Positions 16,763-24,727 are shown, numbered from the stretch's first letter. The stretch: DNA of 28,173 nucleotides from Bacillota bacterium (GCA_023435225.1 JAEYRX010000067.1:1-28173); one strand, 5' to 3'. Notes: generated by a model from the sequence alone, not told the origin. A program made the numbers and translations.

Positions 16763-16817
16763 CTCTGTGTCTCCATAGCTATTAATGATTTTGCCAAAGA
16801 GGCGCGGAGACACGGAG
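16763..16817. repeat. dispersed inverted repeat of the CTCTGTGTCTCC type
   Basis: CTCTGTGTCTCC (16763-16774) pairs with GGAGACACGGAG (16806-16817) over 12 bases with one G-T pair. The wording resembles the small rRNA-unrelated 'GCGGAGACACGGAG' repeats scattered in many bacterial genomes. A relative may lie at 26883-26960. Confidence 0.6.
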
Positions 16818-16840
16818 TTAAAAACTTATTTTTTTCCGTG

Positions 16841-16856
16841 CCCCGGCGAGCCGGGG
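16841..16856. repeat. short GC-rich palindrome
   Basis: CCCCGGC (16841-16847) pairs with GCCGGGG (16850-16856) across a two-base loop. It sits directly before a stray GTGGACGACTATCTA that duplicates the right end of the neighbouring hairpin repeat. Confidence 0.6.
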
Positions 16857-16953
16857 TGGACGACTATCTAGAAAATGCTATCGAGGCTTGTCGTTCACCC
16901 AGCCTTATTTTAATTCTTTCAGGTGCGCAGCGGAAGCTGGCGTGGACGACTAT
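16857..16953 (+). repeat. ATGCTATCGA-headed hairpin repeat, copy 2, preceded by an extra right end
   Basis: The head ATGCTATCGAGGCTTGT begins at 16875, the left arm reads GTCGTTCACCCAGCC and the right arm AGCTGGCGTGGACGAC ends at 16950. Just before it, GTGGACGACTATCTAG (16857-16872) repeats the right end, as if a preceding tandem copy had been deleted. The element ends 22 bases before the start of the reductase-ligase gene, and the reading frame runs open through it, which gives a spurious N-terminal extension. Confidence 0.85.
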
Positions 16954-16975
16954 TAAGAATTATAGAGGTAAATAT

Positions 16976-19801
16976 ATGAACGAAACTGTTTTCATCACCG
17001 GAGCCACCGGTTTTCTTGGCGCCCAGCTTACAAAAGACCTTTTGGAACATACTACCGATGATATTATAGTCTTGGTTAGAACTTCAAATCAGTCTACTGC
17101 CGAATCGCGACTATACCGTTGCTGGTGGGATTGGCCGGAATTGACAAAAGCCATTGGAAGCCGAGTCCGAGTAGTCGGTGGGGATATTACTAAGCCATTA
17201 CTTGGTTTGGATGAACCGACTTACCGACAGATGATTCAATCTATTTCACAGATTATGCATTCGGCGGCGGAATGGCGTCTTGAGCAACAGCTGGAAAAGC
17301 ATCGGCGAATTAATGTTGATGGTACAAAAAACTTGCTTACACTTGCCGGCTTAGTCCATAATGATCACGGGCTCAAACGGTTCGTTTATGTCTCTACTGC
17401 ATATGTCGCCGGACGGCGGCAGGGGAATATTTTAGAAGCTGATTCCACTGCTGCATATGGATTTAACAACTACTACGAACAAACCAAATACGAAGCCGAA
17501 ACACTGGTTCGTCAAGCCGGATCGGAAATACCTATAACAATATTTCGTCCCGGGATGGTGGTTGGAGATTCACAGAGCGGCTGGATAAAGACTTTTAACA
17601 CTATGTATTTCCCGCTCCGTCTCTATCTGACCGGAAAGCTATGGCTGTTACCGGTTTCCCCAACGTTAAGAATTAATTTAATTCCGGTTGACTATGTAAC
17701 CGGAGCGATTGTTAAGTTAAGTTATAAAAATGAAACAGCCGGGCTGACTTTTCACCTTACCACACCAAATACGGAAATACCGACGGTCAGGGAGTTCATT
17801 ACAGAAGTCCGTGCTTGGGCTATAAAACAGTTACATATTAAATTACCGCTGCCAATTTTTTTACCCTTACCGGTTGGAAAACTCGGCCGGCTTATTAAAT
17901 TTTTACCACGGAAAAGCATTTGGAGATCTTTATTGCTTTTAAGTCCTTATTTATCAGGAAAACAAAACTTTGAACGGAGCAATACCGACCTTTTTTATGG
18001 CAATCATACTCCCAATTGGTGTGATTACATTCATCCGCTGCTTGAATACGCCGTTTATCACAACTTTTTGCATCACTCGGAACGAACTGTTCATGAACAA
18101 CTTCTCTTTCGGCTCTCATCCGGAAGCCGCCCGGTTACTTATCATGACTTAACGGAAGGAAAAGTGATTACTAAAAAAGCCGGTGAAGTAAGACGGGAGA
18201 TTATTCGGGTTACATCAGCTCTCCGTTCATTGGGAGTCGTTCCGGGAGACCGGATAGCTGTCGTAGGATTAAACAGTATTCGATTCTTAATAATCGATGT
18301 GGCTATTGGACTAACTGGAGCAGTCAGCGTTCCCCTTTACTATACCAGTCCTCCGGAGGAGATAACAGCGATTATCCAATCTTGCCGGGCTTCGATCTTA
18401 TTTATAGGAGCGCCCAAGATTTTGCTCCAGTTGGAAAATTTGGCCGTAAAACATCATATCATCTCTTTTTGCCGTTCGGCAGTTCCAGCCAATCTGTCAG
18501 ACAAGGTGGTTGACTGGGAAGATTTTTTAGCGTTGAGTAAACAAAATTTGAGTAAGAATCCGACTCTCGAAAAAATGACTGCTCCGGTTGGGTTCGGTGA
18601 AACAGCTACTCTCCGGTATACTTCCGGAACGACCGGTTCTCCTAAAGGAACTGTTTTTCAACATCAAAACCTGCGGTTTATGGCCGAATCCCTGGCCTCA
18701 TTGCCACCGTGGAATGACCGGAACCGGAAAATACGGTATTTATCTTTCCTCCCAATGAACCATGTAGTGGAAGGCATCCTGGCCACTTATTCGCTTTATT
18801 ACGCTCCGGTACCGGTAGATATCTACTTTTTGGAAGACTTTCACAGTCTGGCTAAGAGTCTACCTAAAATCCGGCCAACTTTCTTTTTCTCCGTCCCCCG
18901 TTTTTATGAGAAGGTTTGGGAAAACTTTAACCGAAGTCGGGCCGGTAAACTATACCTAAGATTGAAGGAAGGCTGGTTTAAAAAATTTCTCAGTCCAATG
19001 CTGGGAAAAGTATTATTACGAAAATCCGGTCTTGATAAATGTGCCCAATTGATTGTCGGTTCAGCTCCAATCAGTACTGAATTAATCGGCTCATACCAAA
19101 GATTAGGAATTGAAATTCATAACGCTTACGGTTTAACTGAAGCTCCGCTGGTAACTATGAACCGCTCCGGATTCAACCGGATTGGAACGGTTGGTACTCC
19201 TCTCCCACAAACCAAGGTCCGGATTGCTGAAGATGGAGAAGTTCTGGTTAACGGGCCACAAGTTGCGGCGGGATACTTTGGCGAAGAGAATAAGTCTGTT
19301 TTTGATAATGGCTGGCTTCATACCGGTGATCTCGGATATTTGACTTCTGAAGGAGCTTTAGTCCTTCATAGCCGGAAAAAAGAGGTCATCATTACTTCCT
19401 ATGGAAAAAACATTCATCCGCTGAAGATAGAAAACATGCTCCGGGAGATCCCCGGTGTGGCCGAAGTAATATTGCTTGGGAACGCCAAACCTTATTGCAC
19501 CTCTCTCATCTGGTTAAATGAAGGTTATTTCCATGAGACACAATTTGCAACTTTGAACCAGCAAATCCGGGAAATCAACTCCCAACTCTCCCAGCCTGAG
19601 CAGATTAAGAAATGGGCGTATATCCCTTATAACCTTTCAATTGCCGGTGGTGATCTGACTGCTAATTTGAAAGTTAAACGCCAAAAAGTACAGGAGAGAT
19701 ATAATCTTTTGATTGAGGCTATGTATATTGAAACTTCATCTGAACAATCCAAACTTTCCGGAGCGGAAAGAATTTTCGGTTATCAGGAGAGCGAAATTTG
19801 A
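16976..19801 (+). CDS. two-domain fusion: NAD(P)-dependent acyl reductase (extended SDR) and acyl-AMP ligase
   Basis: The start is the ATG at 16976 (MNETVFITGATGFLG) with AGAGG upstream. Residues 1-~380 are an extended SDR of the thioester/fatty-acyl-reductase type. The nucleotide motif TGATGFLG has Gly9, Gly12 and Gly15, S140-T141 lies in VYVSTAY, and the catalytic pair Tyr167/Lys171 is in YYEQTK. Residues ~400-941 are an ANL-family ligase like long-chain acyl-CoA synthetases: YTSGTTGSPKG (548-558), LFLPMNH-type SFLPMNHVVEG, NAYGLTE, GWLHTGDLG (779-787) and KEVIITSYGKNIHP. No carrier-protein domain lies between them, and the order is the reverse of carboxylic acid reductases. A pathway activating a fatty acid and reducing it to aldehyde or alcohol is inferred. 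The TGA stop overlaps the next gene's TTG start. Confidence 0.88.
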   Translation: MNETVFITGATGFLGAQLTKDLLEHTTDDIIVLVRTSNQSTAESRLYRCWWDWPELTKAIGSRVRVVGGDITKPLLGLDEPTYRQMIQSISQIMHSAAEWRLEQQLEKHRRINVDGTKNLLTLAGLVHNDHGLKRFVYVSTAYVAGRRQGNILEADSTAAYGFNNYYEQTKYEAETLVRQAGSEIPITIFRPGMVVGDSQSGWIKTFNTMYFPLRLYLTGKLWLLPVSPTLRINLIPVDYVTGAIVKLSYKNETAGLTFHLTTPNTEIPTVREFITEVRAWAIKQLHIKLPLPIFLPLPVGKLGRLIKFLPRKSIWRSLLLLSPYLSGKQNFERSNTDLFYGNHTPNWCDYIHPLLEYAVYHNFLHHSERTVHEQLLFRLSSGSRPVTYHDLTEGKVITKKAGEVRREIIRVTSALRSLGVVPGDRIAVVGLNSIRFLIIDVAIGLTGAVSVPLYYTSPPEEITAIIQSCRASILFIGAPKILLQLENLAVKHHIISFCRSAVPANLSDKVVDWEDFLALSKQNLSKNPTLEKMTAPVGFGETATLRYTSGTTGSPKGTVFQHQNLRFMAESLASLPPWNDRNRKIRYLSFLPMNHVVEGILATYSLYYAPVPVDIYFLEDFHSLAKSLPKIRPTFFFSVPRFYEKVWENFNRSRAGKLYLRLKEGWFKKFLSPMLGKVLLRKSGLDKCAQLIVGSAPISTELIGSYQRLGIEIHNAYGLTEAPLVTMNRSGFNRIGTVGTPLPQTKVRIAEDGEVLVNGPQVAAGYFGEENKSVFDNGWLHTGDLGYLTSEGALVLHSRKKEVIITSYGKNIHPLKIENMLREIPGVAEVILLGNAKPYCTSLIWLNEGYFHETQFATLNQQIREINSQLSQPEQIKKWAYIPYNLSIAGGDLTANLKVKRQKVQERYNLLIEAMYIETSSEQSKLSGAERIFGYQESEI

Positions 19802-20343
19802 AGGCCCAGAAATATATTTTAAAAATAACCGATTTTTATTACCCCGCCTGCTTGAAAAAGGCTATCTTACGAAGACTTTTCAAACTGGTTGCCAAAGCCT
19901 TTAACAAAGAGATACCTCCTTTAACCCGGCTTTCATATGATAAAATGTTGGAGAACTTTGCTTACTTCACCAAAAATCTGGCTGAAAAGAGTCTCTCCCG
20001 GCCCATGGATATTTCCCGGATTAAAGAAAACCTGTTTACCGAAGCCGCCGCCATTGGTCGATTCTTTCGGCGAAGATTAGGGATAAGTAACCTCGAAGAT
20101 GCTTTATACCTAGGGGAAATTCTGTATAAGGCCATAAAAATTGATTTAGCCGGAGAGTCAAATGGTCGAGTATTGATAACCAAATGTTATTTTAGTGATT
20201 GTTATACACCGAAAACCTGCCAATTTATCTCAGCCCTGGACCGTGGATTATTCTACGGTTTGACCGGTGGAGCGGATTTGGTATTTTCGAAAAGAATAAC
20301 CGAAGGAAATGAAACTTGTCTAGCTGTTTTAAAATCAGTGTAA
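19798..20343 (+). CDS. small Cys-containing protein, possible ATC-hydrolase/V4R-like relative
   Basis: Translation starts at a TTG (19798) overlapping the upstream TGA, with AGGAGAG before it, so the two genes are translationally coupled. The 181 residues are mostly helical. The C-terminal third has ITKCYFSDCYTPKTCQF, DRGLFYGLTGGADL and EGNETCLAVL. This Cys spacing and closing G-N-x-x-C motif resemble the C-terminus of the protein at 26351-26782 and of the L-2-amino-thiazoline-4-carboxylate hydrolase/V4R-like families. No signal peptide. A partner or accessory role for the reductase-ligase fusion is inferred from the coupling. The molecular function is unknown. Confidence 0.72.
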   Translation: MKAQKYILKITDFYYPACLKKAILRRLFKLVAKAFNKEIPPLTRLSYDKMLENFAYFTKNLAEKSLSRPMDISRIKENLFTEAAAIGRFFRRRLGISNLEDALYLGEILYKAIKIDLAGESNGRVLITKCYFSDCYTPKTCQFISALDRGLFYGLTGGADLVFSKRITEGNETCLAVLKSV

Positions 20344-20415
20344 ATCCGTGTTTAATCCCGTCTAAAAAAAGTAAAGAAAACTTAGACACGGATTTACACG
20401 GATTAAAAGGATTTA
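20341..20415. repeat. AATCCGTGT-type inverted repeat, copy 1
   Basis: The outer arm AATCCGTGT (20343-20351) pairs with ACACGGATT and the inner GTCTAA pairs with TTAGAC. An additional GATTTACACGGATT follows at 20411-20424. The same layout recurs at 20545-20610. It begins at the stop codon of the preceding gene. Confidence 0.75.
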
Positions 20416-20472
20416 CACGGATTGGAATTCTTCCTATAATTCCAATTATAGACTGGGTATTATTTTTAAGGT

Positions 20473-20500
20473 TTGACTAAAGCTCAGTTTTAGCTTTAAT
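20473..20500 (+). promoter_or_regulatory. candidate sigma-70 promoter of the GMC oxidoreductase gene
   Basis: TTGACT (20473-20478) and TTTAAT (20495-20500) are 16 bases apart. They lie between the two AATCCGTGT repeats and 126 bases before the start codon, so any transcript would carry repeat copy 2 in its leader. Confidence 0.4.
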
Positions 20501-20544
20501 AAAAAGAATGATTAAAGATAATTGGAACTTGTTTTGGTTTTTTA

Positions 20545-20610
20545 AAATCCGTGTGAATCTGTGTTAATCCCGTCTAAAAAAAAGAACTTAGACAAGGATT
20601 TACACGGATT
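20545..20610. repeat. AATCCGTGT-type inverted repeat, copy 2
   Basis: AATCCGTGT, then GTGTTAATCCCGTCTAA on the left, pairs with TTAGACAAGGATTTACACGGATT on the right (20588-20610). It ends at the ribosome binding site of the GMC gene (GAAAGGG at 20611). Confidence 0.75.
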
Positions 20611-20625
20611 GAAAGGGTGTTTTAT

Positions 20626-21915
20626 ATGAAAAAAATTATCATCATTGGTTCGGGAGCCGGAGGAGCGACTGCGGCTAAGGAGTTGCAGGGGGATTTTGAA
20701 GTTACCGTCTTGGAAGAAGGCGGGGAATTTCAGCCTTTCCCCTATAATCTTAACTTATTGGGACGCCTGAAAAGAACCGGTGTCTATTTTGACCCGCGCC
20801 AAATACAACTTCTTTTTCCGGCGATGAAGATTAGCAGAACATCGGATAATATGGTAGTGGTCAATGGCAAAGGTGTCGGAGGCGCCACCACATTATCGGC
20901 GGGCAATGCTCTCCGGATGGACCAAGATTTAAAGAAAATCGGGATTGACCTTGATAATGAGTTTGCCGAATTATATGAGGAGATACCGGTAACAAATAAT
21001 CATCAAAATCTCTGGCAAAAGCCTACTCAACAACTCTTTCAAATCTGCCGGGAAATGGGATTGAAACCGGAACCGTTACCTAAATTCGGCGACTACCGAA
21101 AATGCATTAACTGTGGTCAATGTGTTCTGGGCTGCCGCTCAGGGGCTAAATGGGACAGCCGTTCGTTCCTAAACTTAGCAGTGGATAAAGGGGCCCGCTT
21201 GATTACCGGCTGCAAAGCGGAGAAAATCCTTACCGAAAATGGAAAAGTTACCGGGGTAATTGCCAAGAAAAACTTTCAAAAGAAATTCTTCCCTGCTGAT
21301 CTGGTGATTTTGGCGGCAGGAGGACTTGGCACTCCTTTGGTTCTAAAAAACTCCGGTTTTCCCTGCCGAGAACAGTTGTTTATCGATCCCGTTCTTTGTA
21401 TTGCCGCGGAGTGGAAAGACGCCCATCAAAACAATGAGCTCTCCATGCCCTTTTATGTGAAACGGGAAGGTTATATTATCTCGCCTTATTTTGATCACTT
21501 AAGTTATTTCTTTAACCGGGATTGGAGATACCTGGCTCAAAATATATTAAGTTTAATGATTAAACTGGCTGATAGTAATCAAGGCTTTATCAATCGACAA
21601 AAAATAACCAAACAACTCTCCGATACCGACCATCAACGGCTGACTGAAGGGACGAAGCTTTGCCAAAATATACTTGAAGAAATGGGAATTGAAAGAAGTC
21701 AAATGTTTAAAGGATTATTAAATGCCGGTCATCCCGGTGGGATGTTTCCTTTATCGGAAAAAGAAGCGGAAACTCTGCACCATCAATTTCTGCCCGATAA
21801 TCTTTATATAGCCGATGCCAGTCTGCTTCCGGTCTCTTTGGGAGCGCCTCCAATATTGACGATTATGGCTTTGGCTAAAAGGGTAAGTAAGATAATCAAC
21901 CGCAAAAATCACTAA
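20626..21915 (+). CDS. GMC-family FAD-dependent oxidoreductase, long-chain alcohol oxidase-like
   Basis: The ATG at 20626 is eight bases after GAAAGGG. A GTG at 20617 overlaps that site and is less likely. The FAD-binding GSGAGGATAAKEL is at residues 8-20, and GKGVGGATTLSAGNAL corresponds to the GMC signature region. CINCGQCVLGC (Cys160, 163, 166, 170) matches the cysteine cluster of plant and fungal fatty-alcohol oxidases, where the role is debated; a 4Fe-4S cluster is possible. The C-terminus has NAGHPGGMFPL and LYIADASLLPVSLGAPPILTIMALA, typical of GMC enzymes. About 429 residues, shorter than eukaryotic relatives. Oxidation of a fatty alcohol or another alcohol is inferred, and the neighbouring reductase-ligase supports lipid chemistry. 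Confidence 0.85.
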   Translation: MKKIIIIGSGAGGATAAKELQGDFEVTVLEEGGEFQPFPYNLNLLGRLKRTGVYFDPRQIQLLFPAMKISRTSDNMVVVNGKGVGGATTLSAGNALRMDQDLKKIGIDLDNEFAELYEEIPVTNNHQNLWQKPTQQLFQICREMGLKPEPLPKFGDYRKCINCGQCVLGCRSGAKWDSRSFLNLAVDKGARLITGCKAEKILTENGKVTGVIAKKNFQKKFFPADLVILAAGGLGTPLVLKNSGFPCREQLFIDPVLCIAAEWKDAHQNNELSMPFYVKREGYIISPYFDHLSYFFNRDWRYLAQNILSLMIKLADSNQGFINRQKITKQLSDTDHQRLTEGTKLCQNILEEMGIERSQMFKGLLNAGHPGGMFPLSEKEAETLHHQFLPDNLYIADASLLPVSLGAPPILTIMALAKRVSKIINRKNH

Positions 21916-22055
21916 TATCTCATATCGAATTATTTATCTTTTACAAGGTAATCCAAATTATTCTTTTGTTTACAGGTAAAGTTCGGGTTTAAATAAATCC
22001 TATTTATTTAATACTATTGCGGGAAACAAAAAATCTAACAATAGGAGTCGAAGCA

Positions 22056-22259
22056 ATGACCGTAGGAAATCAGCTGCAAAAAGCAATTGCCAGTGTGGAG
22101 AGCGTAGCTTCAAGCATGAAGACTTTTGCTCTGGAAACCCAAGATCAACAAGCCAAGCAAATGTTTCAACAGTTGGTTCAAACATTTGACGGGGCTCTTA
22201 ATACCCTGAAAGACCGGCAGAAATATATCGAAGAACAAGAGCCGCAATATAAATCTTAA
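22056..22259 (+). CDS. DUF1657 domain protein (spore-associated)
   Basis: The ATG at 22056 follows AGGAG by about ten bases and gives the standard family start MTVGNQLQKAIASVESV. An upstream in-frame ATG adds residues that are not family-like. The 67-residue helical protein ends EEQEPQYKS. DUF1657 proteins occur in endospore formers, often near spoVA-like genes, with no known biochemical role. Here it stands alone, followed by a terminator-like hairpin. Its presence suggests the organism can or once could sporulate. Confidence 0.85.
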   Translation: MTVGNQLQKAIASVESVASSMKTFALETQDQQAKQMFQQLVQTFDGALNTLKDRQKYIEEQEPQYKS

Positions 22260-22272
22260 TTTTAATGGAAAA

Positions 22273-22324
22273 AGCTGAAAGGTTAGACTTTTTAGCTTTT
22301 CAGCTCTTCGCAGAGTATTTTTTC
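22273..22324 (+). terminator. probable terminator after the DUF1657 gene
   Basis: AGCTGAAA (22273-22280) pairs with TTTCAGCT (22298-22305). A second small stem CTCT-TCGC-AGAG (22304-22315) is followed by TATTTTTTT. The two are mutually exclusive at their junction. The convergent transporter operon ends at 22349. Confidence 0.5.
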
Positions 22325-22348
22325 ACTCTACAATAACCAACATAAATT

Positions 22349-23074
22349 TTATACCAATATCTGATTTAAAAAAGCCCGGGTACGTTCCTGTTCGGGTTCA
22401 CTGAATATTTTCTCGGGAGAATTTTCTTCTAAAATTACCCCATTATCCATAAATATTACCCGGTCGGCGGCTTCCTTGGCAAACCACATCTCGTGAGTGA
22501 CCACCACCATGGTCATCCCATCTTTGGCTAATTCTTTCATGACTCCAATGACTTCACCGACTAGTTCCGGATCTAAAGCGGAGGTTGGTTCATCAAACAA
22601 CATTATCTTGGGGTTCATTGCCAAAGCTCTGGCTATAGCCACCCGTTGTTTTTGACCCCCCGAAAGACTGGCCGGATAAGAATTCGCCTTATCCATTAAA
22701 CCGACTTTCTCTAATAACTCGGTCGCTAATTTAATAGCTTTTGATTTTTTTACCTTTTTCACCTGGGTAGGCCCTTCAATTACATTTTCCAATACCGTCA
22801 TATGAGGAAACAGGTTAAATTGCTGAAAAACCATACCGACTTCACTTCTTACGGCATTAATATCGCTCCGGGTATGATGAATCAATTTCCCTTCCAAATA
22901 AATCTCTCCGGCATCAGCAATTTCCAAACAGTTCATGCACCGTAATAAAGTGGATTTGCCTGAACCACTGGCTCCAATTATAACCACCACTTCACCTTCG
23001 GCAACTTCCAAATTGATTCCCCGAAGTACCTCTAACGTATCAAAACTCTTATAAAGGTTTTCAACCTTAATCAT
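22349..23074 (-). CDS. polar amino-acid ABC transporter, ATP-binding subunit (GlnQ-like)
   Basis: This 241-residue ATPase has Walker A GASGSGKST (about 33-41), a Q-loop in VFQQFNLFPHMTV, the signature LSGGQKQR, Walker B IMLFDEPTSALD and the switch histidine in VVTHEMWFA. The order and the FPHMTVLENV text are those of the polar amino-acid (PAAT) subfamily that includes GlnQ and HisP. AAAGGAGGG lies before the ATG and the gene begins 14 bases after the permease stop. It is the last gene of the riboswitch-controlled operon. The substrate cannot be deduced with certainty. Confidence 0.95.
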   Translation of the reverse strand: MIKVENLYKSFDTLEVLRGINLEVAEGEVVVIIGASGSGKSTLLRCMNCLEIADAGEIYLEGKLIHHTRSDINAVRSEVGMVFQQFNLFPHMTVLENVIEGPTQVKKVKKSKAIKLATELLEKVGLMDKANSYPASLSGGQKQRVAIARALAMNPKIMLFDEPTSALDPELVGEVIGVMKELAKDGMTMVVVTHEMWFAKEAADRVIFMDNGVILEENSPEKIFSEPEQERTRAFLNQILV

Positions 23075-23088
23075 TCAAAATCCCTCCT

Positions 23089-23754
23089 TTACCGGGCATC
23101 ACTGACTGCCAGCCTTTTTTCCAAGCGATTCACAACCACGGTAAGGAGCCCGGTCAATATCAAATAGAACACAGCCGTAATAGTTAACATCTCCATCATT
23201 AAGAAATTGGAGGAAGCCAACTGCCGTGCGGTTAAAATCAATTCCCGAATGGTAATGGTACTAGCCAAGGAGGAATCTTTTAAGGCTATAATAAATTGGT
23301 TACCAAGCGGCGGTAACGAACGGCGCAGCGCCTGCGGCAGAATAATCCGCCGCATAGCCTGAAAATAGGTCATTCCTAAAGCCCTAGCCGCTTCCATCTG
23401 ACCTTTATCGATGGATTGTACCGCTCCACGGATTATCTCCGCGATATAGGCTCCATTATGCACCCCAAGCGCCAACGCCGCCGATGGAAAAGGATTTAAG
23501 GAAACAATGTGTACTAAACCGAAATAAACTACAAATATTTGCAAAAGCAAAGGAGTTCCCCGGATAATACTAATATAAGCTTTAGCCGGAATCGATATTA
23601 ACTTATATTTGGAAATTTTCCCGAAAGCTACCGGAAATCCAATAGCGAGACCAATAACGATCCCGGCGGCGGTTATCTTCACAGTCATCCAAGCCGCCGG
23701 TATAAAAAACGGGAAATAATGAATTATTTGTGTTACAAACGACAGCTCAACCAC
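23089..23754 (-). CDS. polar amino-acid ABC transporter, permease subunit (HisM/GlnP-like)
   Basis: About 221 residues with five predicted membrane spans. It carries the IIRGTPLLLQIFVVYFG segment and the EAA loop EAARALGMTYFQAMRRIILPQA that contacts the ATPase, both typical of PAAT permeases. The GTG start at 23754 has AAGGA only one base away, which is an odd spacing, so initiation may rely on coupling to the gene before it or occur at another codon nearby. A single permease gene suggests a homodimeric channel. It lies 36 bases after the binding-protein gene, with a small hairpin in the gap. Confidence 0.93.
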   Translation of the reverse strand: MVELSFVTQIIHYFPFFIPAAWMTVKITAAGIVIGLAIGFPVAFGKISKYKLISIPAKAYISIIRGTPLLLQIFVVYFGLVHIVSLNPFPSAALALGVHNGAYIAEIIRGAVQSIDKGQMEAARALGMTYFQAMRRIILPQALRRSLPPLGNQFIIALKDSSLASTITIRELILTARQLASSNFLMMEMLTITAVFYLILTGLLTVVVNRLEKRLAVSDAR

Positions 23755-23774
23755 ATCCTTAGTTGCAAACGATA

Positions 23775-23789
23775 CCCCTGATACAGGGG
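23775..23789 (-). other. intercistronic hairpin between binding-protein and permease genes
   Basis: CCCCTG (23775-23780) pairs with CAGGGG (23784-23789) across three bases, directly after the binding-protein stop codon. No T-run follows. It could stabilise the upstream mRNA end so that more binding protein than permease is made. Confidence 0.4.
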
Positions 23790-23790
23790 G

Positions 23791-24639
23791 TTATTCCAGA
23801 TCCTCCGGTCCATTTATACCGGAATCTTCTTTAACGACCAATTGTGCTCCGGAAAGGTAATAAGGGTCGGAGAAATCAACAATTTTTAGGCGTTCATCAG
23901 TGATAGCCATACTGCCCCAAACGCCGTCGTAACGTTTAGCCCGCAAACCTTCAATAATACCGTCCCAAGCGGTGGTAACCGGTTCATACTTTACCCCTAA
24001 TTCTTCACATACCGCTTTGGCGATATCCACATCAAAACCGGTCAATTGGTTATTATCATTATAATAGTTAAAAGGTGGATAACCGCCGCTCATGGCACAG
24101 CGTATTTTACCGGCCTTTTTTACTCTTTCAAAGGAACCGTCAGTTGCCTCCGACTCATCAGGGTGTGTAATACCCCTCTCCAATCCTTCAAGGATATCAC
24201 GGCCAAAATACTTTTCGCTGATCTCGGCATATGTACCGTTATCGATTATCTTTGCCAAACCCCTATTTACTGCTTGCCGGAGTGCATTGTCTTTCTTATT
24301 AAAAGCAACCGCGATTGTTTCCCGGTATAATAAATCGCCGGCCAGTTTCAGATCATCATAACCGCCTTCTTTAATACCGATAATGCCTACCAAGCGATCG
24401 GTAATTACCGCATCCACTCTATCATTGGCTAATTCGCTTAAAGTTTGGTTATCGTCTTCATAAAGCTTAACCTCATTAACATTCTCAAACTCCCGGGCCT
24501 TTTTTTCAAAAGTAGTCCCGGTGACTACCGCTACCGAATATCCGGAATCCTTTGTAGTTTGACTTATGGTCAACCAAGCTCCGAGTAACAATAATACTAC
24601 AACTGCTCCGATAATCCCCATTTTAGTTTTACTGTTCAT
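23791..24639 (-). CDS. amino-acid solute-binding protein with circularly permuted lobes
   Basis: A membrane segment (residues 7-27) with no lipobox Cys suggests an uncleaved anchor or signal-peptidase-I export. After it, residues ~34-146 match the second half of an SBP_bac_3 protein (VAVVTGTTFEKKA, RVDAVITDR, then VAFNKKDNALRQAVN and GTYAEISEKYFG). Residues 147-174 form an acidic linker. Residues ~175-282 then match the first half (KIRCAMSGGYPPFNYY, GFDVDIAKAVCEELG, WDGIIEGL, SMAITDERLKIVDFSDPYY), and the protein ends at GPEDLE, where normal members continue DLxGKxVxVxxGTT. Both lobes are therefore complete but in swapped order. The ATG has AAGGAGAG upstream. Ligand residues look intact, so binding of a polar amino acid is likely. 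Confidence 0.9.
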   Translation of the reverse strand: MNSKTKMGIIGAVVVLLLLGAWLTISQTTKDSGYSVAVVTGTTFEKKAREFENVNEVKLYEDDNQTLSELANDRVDAVITDRLVGIIGIKEGGYDDLKLAGDLLYRETIAVAFNKKDNALRQAVNRGLAKIIDNGTYAEISEKYFGRDILEGLERGITHPDESEATDGSFERVKKAGKIRCAMSGGYPPFNYYNDNNQLTGFDVDIAKAVCEELGVKYEPVTTAWDGIIEGLRAKRYDGVWGSMAITDERLKIVDFSDPYYLSGAQLVVKEDSGINGPEDLE

Positions 24640-24727
24640 TGTCCAACTCTCCTTACTGTTTTTTTCAATTCCTCTTAAATAGGGATTTCCATAATTAAAA
24701 TATCCGACTTTCGTATACGATATTTAG

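Noticed and set aside
16838..16975. N-terminal extension of the reductase-ligase protein by 46 residues
   Set aside because: The extension is translated repeat sequence. The ATG at 16976 has a binding site and starts directly with the nucleotide-binding strand expected for the family.
23791..24639. Simple truncation or frameshift of a normal binding protein
   Set aside because: Both lobes are complete and in one frame behind one membrane segment. Only 36 bases separate the stop from the permease start, leaving no room for a displaced second lobe.
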